A stretch of DNA of 64,000 nucleotides from MKUN01 sp964481425 (GTDB lineage: Bacteria > Bacteroidota > Bacteroidia > Chitinophagales > Chitinophagaceae), in the NCBI GenBank assembly GCA_964481425.1, contig CAYZTM010000005.1, positions 1-64,000 on the forward strand. Reading direction: 5' to 3'. This document shows, piece after piece, positions 24,938-31,927 of the stretch. Numbering within the stretch: position 1 is the stretch's first letter; the number at the start of each line of letters is the position of its first letter. The position numbers and the translations under genes were made by a program. The notes under the pieces were generated by a model. It was not told the origin of the DNA and ran no database searches. It saw only the letters and a list, made by a program, of their open reading frames with translations.

Positions 24938-25270
24938 TTAGCAGCATTTTTTGTTTTGATTACTTAGCTGTTTAGCTATATCGTTAAAATAGTTTTGCAG
25001 TTCTTTCACACCGGACTCATCTATGCAGTAGCAGATGGCATTGCCTTCTATACTGCCTTTTATCAACCCGGCATTTTTCAATTCTTTCAGGTGCTGTGAT
25101 ATAGTTGCTTGTGCCAGTGGCAGTTCATTCACAATATCTCCGCAGATACAGCTCTCTGTTCTTACCAGGTATTCTATTATAGCAACCCTTGCAGGGTGAG
25201 CTATTGCCTTTAGCAACAAGGCTATCCTGTTTTGTTCCTGTGTAAAGTTTTCTGTTTTCGTTAGCCCCAT
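24938..25270 (-). CDS. arsR: ArsR/SmtB family arsenic repressor
   Basis: 110 residues with the winged helix at residues ~20-95 (AHPARVAIIEYL, LPLAQATISQHLKELKNAGLI). Cysteines are in ESCICGD, in the helix that carries the ELCVCDL arsenite site of E. coli ArsR. The protein also ends in NKKCC. First gene of arsR-DUF6428-arsB-arsC; the operator palindrome at 25274-25299 sits three bases before the start codon. Confidence 0.93.
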   Translation of the reverse strand: MGLTKTENFTQEQNRIALLLKAIAHPARVAIIEYLVRTESCICGDIVNELPLAQATISQHLKELKNAGLIKGSIEGNAICYCIDESGVKELQNYFNDIAKQLSNQNKKCC

Positions 25271-25273
25271 TTC

Positions 25274-25316
25274 TATCGTATTATTGCAATATTACGATAA
25301 ATATTTTACCCTGCAA
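25274..25316 (-). promoter_or_regulatory. ars promoter with overlapping palindromic operator
   Basis: 25274-25299 is a 26-base palindrome with arms TATCGTA/TACGATA and core TATTGCAATA; only one symmetric position pair fails. On the minus strand TTG (25314-25316) is followed after exactly 19 bases by TAATATTG (25287-25294), a seven-of-eight -7 match that lies inside the palindrome. A bound ArsR dimer would block the polymerase. Confidence 0.75.
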
Positions 25317-25398
25317 GTGTTTAGAATGAAAATTATTTCCAAAATTTTCAACAAAATGTGTAATAATTTGACAAAATGATACTACTTTAGTGCCAGCA

Positions 25399-26811
25399 AT
25401 GGCATCGCTTATAGAGCATATTACAGGTAAACGTATCCTCAAAGAGGAGCCTAAGCAGGCGACTGCCTTCAAGGCATACAGGCGGAATAACGCCAATGCA
25501 GGTACAGACAATGACGCCCTGTTGCTGTACCTGGATATGAATAGCTACTTTGCTACCTGTGAGCAGCAGGCAAATCCTGGCCTAAGGGGAAAACCGGTCG
25601 GTGTAATTACTCATGATAGCCCTTACTCGGCAGTGATAGCTCCTTCTATCGAAGCCAAGAAATTTGGCGTGAAGACGGGCATGAGGCTAAATGAATGCCG
25701 GGAGCTGTGCCCCGATATCATCCCTGTGTTAACTCATCCGCCTTATTATCGCAGGGTACATGTGAAGGTTATGGAGATACTCCATAAGTATTGTGATGAT
25801 GTGCTGGCAAAAAGCATAGATGAGGCTGTGGCCAATTTCACTTCGTACCGGATGGTGTACAAGGATATCAGGACTGTGGCACAGCAGATAAAAGAAGATA
25901 TCAAAAAAGAGTACGATTACCTGCGCTGCTCCATAGGTATAGCACCTAATACCTTCCTGGCTAAGCTGGGTACCGAATTACAGAAACCTGACGGGCTGAT
26001 ACAGATAACACCTGAGAATATAGATGGCTACCTGGCAACATTGCAATTACAAGACCTGCCGGGTATTGCCAGCCGCAATGCACGCCGCCTGGAGATGATA
26101 GGGATCCGGACACCGCTGCAAATGCGTCATGCTTCAGAAGCCCTGTTGAGGAAAGCCTTTGGCGGCGTGGTAGGTAATTACTGGCATCGCAGGCTCAACT
26201 TCGGAGAGGTGGACCAGTACAGTAATGGGCTTAACCGTACCATGAGCGCCATGCGTACGGTGTCGCGTGAGCAAAGGGAATCCCGGCAAATGCTGGAGTC
26301 CTTATTAGTATCGCTTTGTACCCGGCTGGAGCAACGTATGGTGAAGATGGATGTGTTTTGCAGGGAAGCCTCTTTTTTCATTCGTTACCGTAACAATACA
26401 GGTTGGGACACCAAGATCCGGTTTGCTCAGCCGGTGCAGGATGCTGTGGAGCTGCGGTATTATATCCTTGATCGTATCCGTGAATTTGAAAGCTCAGGCA
26501 GTAAGATCATGTTCAACAACAATACGCGGAGTATGGGTGTGGTCGTTCAGGGTTTTGTTTTGGGGGGCTCGTTGCAGTATAGCCTGTTCGACAACCGCAT
26601 CATGCAAGACAAGGTGCGTAAGGTGATGTACCATATCAAAGACAAATATGGTAAGAACACCGTGCGTAAAGGCGCCGAATTATTCAACCCTCATGTGATG
26701 AGAGATGCCATAGGTTTTGGCTCAGTGAAGGATATGGTAATGCTGAAAGACGAAGATACGGGCAACGAGTATGTAAGGAACCAATACCTGCTTGAAGATG
26801 ATGAGTATTAA
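25399..26811 (+). CDS. Y-family DNA polymerase (DinB/UmuC-like)
   Basis: 470 residues. A ~38-residue N-terminal extension precedes the catalytic domain, which begins with YLDMNSYFATCEQQ. The acidic pair is in KSIDEAVANF (SIDE), with GIAPNTFLAK and the thumb DLPGIASRNARRLEMIGI. A little-finger domain follows at ~300-430. This is translesion DNA synthesis machinery. Two in-frame starts exist (GTG 25390, ATG 25399). It is first in an apparent operon with a radical SAM protein and a 58-residue protein. No LexA-type box is obvious upstream. Confidence 0.9.
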   Translation: MASLIEHITGKRILKEEPKQATAFKAYRRNNANAGTDNDALLLYLDMNSYFATCEQQANPGLRGKPVGVITHDSPYSAVIAPSIEAKKFGVKTGMRLNECRELCPDIIPVLTHPPYYRRVHVKVMEILHKYCDDVLAKSIDEAVANFTSYRMVYKDIRTVAQQIKEDIKKEYDYLRCSIGIAPNTFLAKLGTELQKPDGLIQITPENIDGYLATLQLQDLPGIASRNARRLEMIGIRTPLQMRHASEALLRKAFGGVVGNYWHRRLNFGEVDQYSNGLNRTMSAMRTVSREQRESRQMLESLLVSLCTRLEQRMVKMDVFCREASFFIRYRNNTGWDTKIRFAQPVQDAVELRYYILDRIREFESSGSKIMFNNNTRSMGVVVQGFVLGGSLQYSLFDNRIMQDKVRKVMYHIKDKYGKNTVRKGAELFNPHVMRDAIGFGSVKDMVMLKDEDTGNEYVRNQYLLEDDEY

Positions 26812-26875
26812 GATCGAATAAATTGACCCATTGACAATGTTGTTAGACAACGTAGATATTATAAAGGGAGACACC

Positions 26876-27949
26876 ATGATAAACCAGAAAGCCTACGATC
26901 GCTTTGAAAAGGGCAGGGGAGCCCAGTATAATCCCAAGAACAAGTTCCTGAAAGGGGAGTACATACAGGAACATGCAGAAGCCATAGATGACTGGGAACA
27001 GGAAGACCGAAAAACAGAATACATCTTCGACGATAGCCGGACCCTGGTGAACGAAGTAAAAAGCCCTGATGTGGGTATGATGTACTCGGCCAACCCCTAC
27101 CAGGGTTGCGAACATGGCTGTATTTATTGCTATGCACGCAATTCGCACGAATACTGGGGTTATAGTGCTGGCGTTGATTTTGAGAGCCGTATCGTAGTGA
27201 AGAAAAATGCCCCGCAATTACTAAAGAAATTCTTTGAAAATAAAAACTGGCAACCAGCCCCAATATCCTTATCCGGAAACACTGACTGTTACCAACCCAT
27301 TGAGCGCAAAATGCGCATCACACGTAAGCTGCTGGAAATATGCCTCGACTACCGCAACCCTGTAGGCATTCTTAGCAAGAACGCACTTGTGCTTCGCGAC
27401 CTGGACATTATACAGGAACTCGCGAAGCACAACCTGGTGCGTGTATTCAGCTCCATTACCTCGCTGGATGAAGATTTGCGGAGGCTGATGGAGCCCCGGA
27501 CGGCTTCCTATCGCTCAAGATTGAAAGTAGTAGAAACCCTATCGAAGAACGGTGTGCCTACGGGTATCATGAATGCGCCCATAATTCCCGGGCTTAATGA
27601 TAGTCATATGCACGATGTACTAAAGGCTGCCTCTGAAGCAGGGGCCAAATCTGCCGGCTATACCGTGGTAAGGCTGAATGGGGCCATTGGTGGCATATTC
27701 CACGATTGGCTGCACAAAGCCTTCCCCGATAGGGCAGAGAAAGTATGGAACCTGATATGTGAATGCCACGAAGGACATGTAAATGATAGCCGCTGGGGCA
27801 ACCGCATTGCCGGCGATGGGAAATTTGCCGAATTGATCAGGACACAGTTTCACATCTATTGTAACAAATTCGGCCTTAACCAGGAGTGGGTAGAAATGAA
27901 TACCAAAGATTTTCGGAGAATAAGAAACGGGCAATTACCCCTGTTTTAA
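26876..27949 (+). CDS. PA0069-type radical SAM protein
   Basis: About 357 residues from the ATG at 26876, which has an AGGGAG purine stretch 7 bases upstream; the frame can also start at 26837 or TTG 26831. The domain opens with KGRGAQYNPKNKF and has the cluster motif C-x3-C-x2-C in GCEHGCIYCYAR, then LSGNTDCYQPIE and PIIPGLNDSHMHDVLKAASEAGA. This pattern is that of the PA0069/Rv2578c group of radical SAM enzymes, related to spore photoproduct lyase-like proteins and of unconfirmed activity. It follows the Y polymerase by about 65 bases on the same strand, which hints at a DNA damage role. Confidence 0.88.
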   Translation: MINQKAYDRFEKGRGAQYNPKNKFLKGEYIQEHAEAIDDWEQEDRKTEYIFDDSRTLVNEVKSPDVGMMYSANPYQGCEHGCIYCYARNSHEYWGYSAGVDFESRIVVKKNAPQLLKKFFENKNWQPAPISLSGNTDCYQPIERKMRITRKLLEICLDYRNPVGILSKNALVLRDLDIIQELAKHNLVRVFSSITSLDEDLRRLMEPRTASYRSRLKVVETLSKNGVPTGIMNAPIIPGLNDSHMHDVLKAASEAGAKSAGYTVVRLNGAIGGIFHDWLHKAFPDRAEKVWNLICECHEGHVNDSRWGNRIAGDGKFAELIRTQFHIYCNKFGLNQEWVEMNTKDFRRIRNGQLPLF

Positions 27950-27960
27950 AACATAAAGCT

Positions 27961-28137
27961 ATGAACAAGAACCAAGGTAAGGAACAACCTACGCTGCAGT
28001 ACCTTATTGCAGAAGAACTGAGACGGATCAAGGTGATCTATTATCCGCAGGACGATATAAAGGAGATTTCGCTGAAATTAGAAGGGCAAGTTAGCGGAAT
28101 CGAAACAGGTCCGGAGATCATGACGAGGTTTACTTAA
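27961..28137 (+). CDS. 58-residue conserved hypothetical protein in the polymerase Y cassette
   Basis: Starts at the ATG at 27961, eleven bases after the radical SAM stop codon; the longer frame from 27886 lies inside that gene. Composition is coding-like and hydrophilic (LQYLIAEELRRIKVIYYPQDDIKEISLKLEGQVSGIETGPEIM). No named family comes to mind. The tight spacing implies translation with the two upstream genes. Its last 8 bases overlap the convergent DUF922 gene. Confidence 0.6.
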   Translation: MNKNQGKEQPTLQYLIAEELRRIKVIYYPQDDIKEISLKLEGQVSGIETGPEIMTRFT

Positions 28138-28684
28138 GTTCATAATCTGTCAACTCATTCAGTTCTTTGGCTATCTGTTCATTCCATTCATGTTGTTTGT
28201 CGGTATCGAGGCCATGAACAGTTTCTTCATCATACTTAAGCTGTCGCTCGTTCAGTTCCTTATATAGGTGCTGGTAAATACGATCTATCTTGTCGGCATC
28301 ATCACCTGTCCAGCTACGTTTAGCTAGTTTTTGTCTTAGTTTTCGGGCATATACCTCGCACAGGTCAAAGTGTCTTTGCTCATGCTGCAGCAGTCGCACG
28401 CTCTTCCTGTCTTTACGCACCCAGGATCCATTGCAGTAAAAACGGGCTAATACCTTAATTTGAATGATCTCGTAATGATATGCCTTATTGCTTGAATAGC
28501 CGAAGCCGCAATTGGATAATGCTGCCTCACGAGTTGTGTTAGGTGCCGGAGCTTTAAAGTCGTTCCAATCCAGTTTACGGGCTGCTGCCCATTCTATCAC
28601 ATTAGCTGTATCGTCTTCAGCCCTTGCCTGCGCCAGCATCGTTGCGGGCAGTAGCAAAGCGAAGATGAATAGCCCTATTCTCAT
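28130..28684 (-). CDS. DUF922-like secreted protein, putative metallopeptidase
   Basis: 184 residues with a signal peptide (LFIFALLLPATMLAQ). The helix LLQHEQRHFDLCEVYARKLR carries HExxH-like spacing (HEQRH) followed by FD, which is the DUF922 signature and suggests a zinc site; no proteolysis has been shown for the family that I know. C-terminus is Glu/Lys-rich and helical. Its start overlaps the trxB stop by four bases on the same strand (28681-28684), so it is coupled to trxB. Confidence 0.7.
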   Translation of the reverse strand: MRIGLFIFALLLPATMLAQARAEDDTANVIEWAAARKLDWNDFKAPAPNTTREAALSNCGFGYSSNKAYHYEIIQIKVLARFYCNGSWVRKDRKSVRLLQHEQRHFDLCEVYARKLRQKLAKRSWTGDDADKIDRIYQHLYKELNERQLKYDEETVHGLDTDKQHEWNEQIAKELNELTDYELK

Positions 28685-29625
28685 TGCTGGTGTTCTAAGG
28701 CACCCAGGTAACGTTCTGCGTCCAGCGCGGCCATGCAGCCGCTGCCTGCTGCTGTTACAGCCTGGCGATAGTTTTTATCCTGTACGTCACCACAGGCAAA
28801 TACGCCCTCAATATTAGTTTTGGATGTGCCCGGTTTGGTGATCAGGTAGCCCTGTTCGTCCATTTCCAGCCATCCTTTGAAAAGCTGCGAGTTGGGTTCA
28901 TGCCCAATGGCTACGAAGAATGCCTTAATAGGTATAATGCTTGTTTCATCGGTCACATTATTCCTGACCTTCATGGAGTCCACCTTGTTTTCGCCCATTA
29001 CTTCTACGGTCTCGGTGTTCCAATACACTTTTATGTTCGGTGTTTTTAGCACACGCTCCTGCATCACCTTACTGGCCCTCATCTCACCCTTGCGTACCAG
29101 CATATGCACTGTGCTGCAAAGTTTGGATAAGTATAATGCTTCTTCGCAAGCTGTATCGCCCGCACCTACTATAGCTACTTCCTGCCCTTTGAAGAAAAAG
29201 CCGTCGCAAACGGCACAGGCGGAAACGCCATGCCCGTTCAGACGCTGTTCCGATTCCAGTCCAAGCCATTTTGCCGATGCGCCGGTCGCAATGATCAATG
29301 CATCGGTCTCTATCCATTTTTCCTCGTCTATCTGTACTTTATAGGGATGCTGGTCCAGCTCAACTTTTGTTGCCAGCCCCCAGCGTATATCGGCACCCAT
29401 GCGCTGTGCCTGCTGTTCAAAATCTATCATCATCTGAGGCCCCATAATACCATTAGGATAGCCGGGGTAATTCTCTACTTCAGTGGTTATGGTAAGCTGC
29501 CCACCGGGCTGAAGCCCCTGGTATAACACGGGGTTCAGGTTGGCACGTGATGCATAAATGGCGGCAGTATATCCTGCCGGTCCTGAGCCTATTATCAGGC
29601 AGTGTACTTTTTCTATATCAGCCAT
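28681..29625 (-). CDS. trxB: thioredoxin-disulfide reductase
   Basis: 314 residues, standard for the low-molecular-weight enzyme. FAD motif GSGPAGYTAAIYASRA near residue 12, redox-active CAVCD (Cys at about 137/140), NADPH motif GAGDTACEEALYL, and the C-terminal GVFACGDVQDKNYRQAVTAAGSG. Reduces thioredoxin with NADPH in the cytoplasm, the system that also drives ArsC. Followed by the DUF922 gene with a four-base overlap. Confidence 0.97.
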   Translation of the reverse strand: MADIEKVHCLIIGSGPAGYTAAIYASRANLNPVLYQGLQPGGQLTITTEVENYPGYPNGIMGPQMMIDFEQQAQRMGADIRWGLATKVELDQHPYKVQIDEEKWIETDALIIATGASAKWLGLESEQRLNGHGVSACAVCDGFFFKGQEVAIVGAGDTACEEALYLSKLCSTVHMLVRKGEMRASKVMQERVLKTPNIKVYWNTETVEVMGENKVDSMKVRNNVTDETSIIPIKAFFVAIGHEPNSQLFKGWLEMDEQGYLITKPGTSKTNIEGVFACGDVQDKNYRQAVTAAGSGCMAALDAERYLGALEHQQ

Positions 29626-29720
29626 AATTACCTGTAAAAATGCAAAAAAAGAATTTTTCTGTTTAACTATTATTTTCTAACACTCTATTGAAAAGAAATA
29701 TATTGAGGCTGGCTGAAATA

Positions 29721-30638
29721 TCATTTTACAATTAAAGTGCTGTATACTGTGCCGTAACCGGCCCATACACCAAGGGCACCATTACTTATGTTGGTTTTCA
29801 GGTTGATGGGAGTAGAGAAAGGGTTGCCGGTTACATTCGATGCATATACATAGGTCTTCCAGAAGTCGTATACGGGTTTGTCTATGGAGCACCATTTTAG
29901 TGTAAGTGTATCTCCGGCAAATACAAAGCCCGTTGAGTCGCTTCCGCCATCTCTTTGTTGCCCGGGTGCAAGGCCAAGGGTAAGCGGATAGTTCTTTTGC
30001 TGCGAACCATTCGTAAATTCATCGGTATAGAGGTCCTGGCTAAGATAAAGTGGCCCACTATTTATTTGTGTGTAATACAACCCATAGTTACCCAGCGTAT
30101 CGGGATCGGTGTAGTTTACATACACTGTTTTTGCACCATCCGGGACATTTTTGCCAAAGGCCAATGGGTCGCCGGCCCAAATGGTATCCATTGGTTTAGG
30201 ATTGGGTACTTTGGTGACCGCTTCATAGGTTTTACCATCGTAGACTATTTTCAGGCTGTATGTTTTGCCATCCACACCTTTCATAATCGTGGTAGCAGCT
30301 GTATCAATGCTGTAGAAATAAAACTTATTAGCAGCGCCGGTATCTACTGTATATTCTTTCAGTTTTATGGTGTTGGTACCATCAGAAACCGTGATGTCTG
30401 CACCATGAAGGAAGCTGTTTTCAAGCGTGTTAAGGTCTATCGACGAAAAGAAGCCTATGGATTTCGTGAGGATAACATATGGGGGCACACCTGTTTCTAT
30501 GGCCCCTTCCACTACTACCTGTGTAGGCCCGTCCTTCAATTTTATTTTGACTTCTTTCTCGCAGGATGCGAGCAGCAGTGATATAAAAAAGGCAATACTC
30601 AAGGGGAGCATTGCAAAGCGTTTTAGTTTATATCGTGA
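29721..30638 (-). CDS. DUF4249 lipoprotein
   Basis: 305 residues from the ATG at 30638; earlier ATGs to 30689 would overlap the preceding gene and lack the signal. Signal with lipobox LLASC, then EKEVKIKLKDG and the conserved VVEGAI. The beta-rich body matches DUF4249, outer-membrane lipoproteins that in Bacteroidota often accompany TonB-dependent receptors. No such receptor is adjacent, so the partner is unknown. Confidence 0.72.
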   Translation of the reverse strand, partial: SRYKLKRFAMLPLSIAFFISLLLASCEKEVKIKLKDGPTQVVVEGAIETGVPPYVILTKSIGFFSSIDLNTLENSFLHGADITVSDGTNTIKLKEYTVDTGAANKFYFYSIDTAATTIMKGVDGKTYSLKIVYDGKTYEAVTKVPNPKPMDTIWAGDPLAFGKNVPDGAKTVYVNYTDPDTLGNYGLYYTQINSGPLYLSQDLYTDEFTNGSQQKNYPLTLGLAPGQQRDGGSDSTGFVFAGDTLTLKWCSIDKPVYDFWKTYVYASNVTGNPFSTPINLKTNISNGALGVWAGYGTVYSTLIVK

Positions 30639-30666
30639 CATTGTTTTCCGGGCTAACGAGGTAGTT

Positions 30667-31440
30667 TTATTCATTTGCGTATTTGCCATCCGGCGTGTAC
30701 ATCACCGGCAATATCTTATGGTTCTTCTCAAAGTAGTCATAACCTTGTTTCAGGTTCACCCAAAACCGCTGCTTTGTGGTATCGCTGGCGTATTCCCTGC
30801 CCAGGTAGTTCAACCCGGCTTTGGTAAAACGTACAGGATATATGTGTACGGGGATATACGTTTCACCATTTATCTTGGCATTCAGGCAAAGCACGTATAA
30901 CTCTTGTATTATATCGTCGGTCATTGGCATGCAGCCTATGGTCACACAGCCGCCATGAATATAAATATCGCCGCCGGGCTTCTTCTTATCGCCAAGCAGG
31001 AGGTCAGAATAGTTGGGGTAATTAAGCAATAAAGAGAGATAAAAATCGCTTTTCGGATTAAAGTCTTCTATGAAGTAGTACCCCTCCGGTACCTGGTGGT
31101 CGCCTTCATAACGTTTGGGCCCCAGTATGCCCGAAAGAGCACAGATGCGATAGGTTTTGATCAGCTTATATTCCTCTGTAGCATCGTTTCTTGCCCAAAG
31201 TTCCATTTCGTTCAGGGATTTGAAGGCCCGAAGAAAGATGTCGTGGGAAGGGTAGTTAACACCCTGTCGTTCAAACATTCCCCTGAGGCTATCATTGTAC
31301 TTGGTCCATGCCTGGGATACCCTTGTGAATGATAACTGGAAGTTCCGAAAAGCTTGAATGTCATCCTGCGCGAAGCTTTGTGCAGAAGTCAATACCAATA
31401 CCGCTAAAATTAAACTGCTGAACAGCTTTCTTCTCATCAT
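30667..31440 (-). CDS. L,D-transpeptidase catalytic domain protein, YafK-like
   Basis: 257 residues with a signal peptide ending SFAQ. The active site is HGGCVTIGCMPMTD, which fits the HxxGC core of YkuD/ErfK domains with Cys as nucleophile (second Cys of the motif). YafK-type proteins act in the periplasm on the link between peptidoglycan and lipoprotein or 3-3 crosslinks. The N-terminal helical region (~residues 25-85) has no named domain. Monocistronic or followed by DUF4249. Confidence 0.85.
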   Translation of the reverse strand: MMRRKLFSSLILAVLVLTSAQSFAQDDIQAFRNFQLSFTRVSQAWTKYNDSLRGMFERQGVNYPSHDIFLRAFKSLNEMELWARNDATEEYKLIKTYRICALSGILGPKRYEGDHQVPEGYYFIEDFNPKSDFYLSLLLNYPNYSDLLLGDKKKPGGDIYIHGGCVTIGCMPMTDDIIQELYVLCLNAKINGETYIPVHIYPVRFTKAGLNYLGREYASDTTKQRFWVNLKQGYDYFEKNHKILPVMYTPDGKYANE

Positions 31441-31540
31441 AAACCCTTAGTGAATACTGCGTTAGCTGCAATAGGGGACCGTTCTATTGCATATCATGCA
31501 AATATACAGGTAATGAATGAGAAAAAATTCTTAAAACATG

Positions 31541-31563
31541 AAAAAAAGGCCCTGGAAAGGGCC
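31541..31563 (-). terminator. rho-independent terminator after the 31739 micro-gene
   Basis: Stem GGCCCT / AGGGCC with a GGAA loop; on the minus strand it is followed by seven T. It ends a minus-strand transcript that can only come from the 31.6-31.8 kb region, because the next upstream gene has its own terminator at 31871. Confidence 0.8.
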
Positions 31564-31628
31564 CTTCACATATAGAGGATAAGAGAGAGCGTGTTGATGT
31601 TTTTATGGCAATAGCAGCTGAACTGTTT

Positions 31629-31739
31629 TTAGTGGTGCAGGTGCTTTTTTGCTTCTTTGTTTTGTGTTATTAAAGACTACGCGTAAACAGCAGTTACAAC
31701 GAGCATCAGTATGGCGGCGAATATGGCGATCTTTTGCAT
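31629..31739 (-). pseudogene. micro-gene with signal peptide, interrupted by TAG
   Basis: From the ATG at 31739 the frame gives 20 residues of a classic signal peptide (MQKIAIFAAILMLVVTAVYA), then TAG, then in the same frame SLITQNKEAKKHLHH and TAA at 31629. Reading the TAG as CAG (Gln) would give one continuous 36-residue secreted peptide with a normal AYAQS cleavage site. A strong terminator lies downstream and CATCTTTG (31767-31774, seven of eight -7 positions) upstream, so a real transcript is likely. The call is uncertain: it could also be a 20-residue hydrophobic peptide. Confidence 0.35.
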
Positions 31740-31870
31740 TTTTATTTGTTTTTTGCTTTGATGACACAAAGATGCGGCGGGATAGGTTCATAGCGAAATT
31801 TTCGACATAGGTTAACAGGGCATTTGTAACTGTGTAACAAGCGGTTAACATGCCTGCTTTGAACAGGTAC

Positions 31871-31900
31871 AAAAAAATGCCCCTGCTGGAAAGCAGGGGC
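31871..31900 (-). terminator. rho-independent terminator of blaI-M56 operon
   Basis: Nine-base perfect stem GCCCCTGCT / AGCAGGGGC, GGAA loop, followed on the minus strand by a seven-T run, 28 bases after the M56 stop codon. Confidence 0.9.
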
Positions 31901-31927
31901 CCTTATGGTTAAAAATTGATATGGTGG

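Noticed and set aside
31603..31872. 89-codon minus-strand frame over the micro-gene
   Set aside because: A different frame from the signal-peptide peptide, with no signal or domain; the terminator and promoter fit the 31739 frame better.
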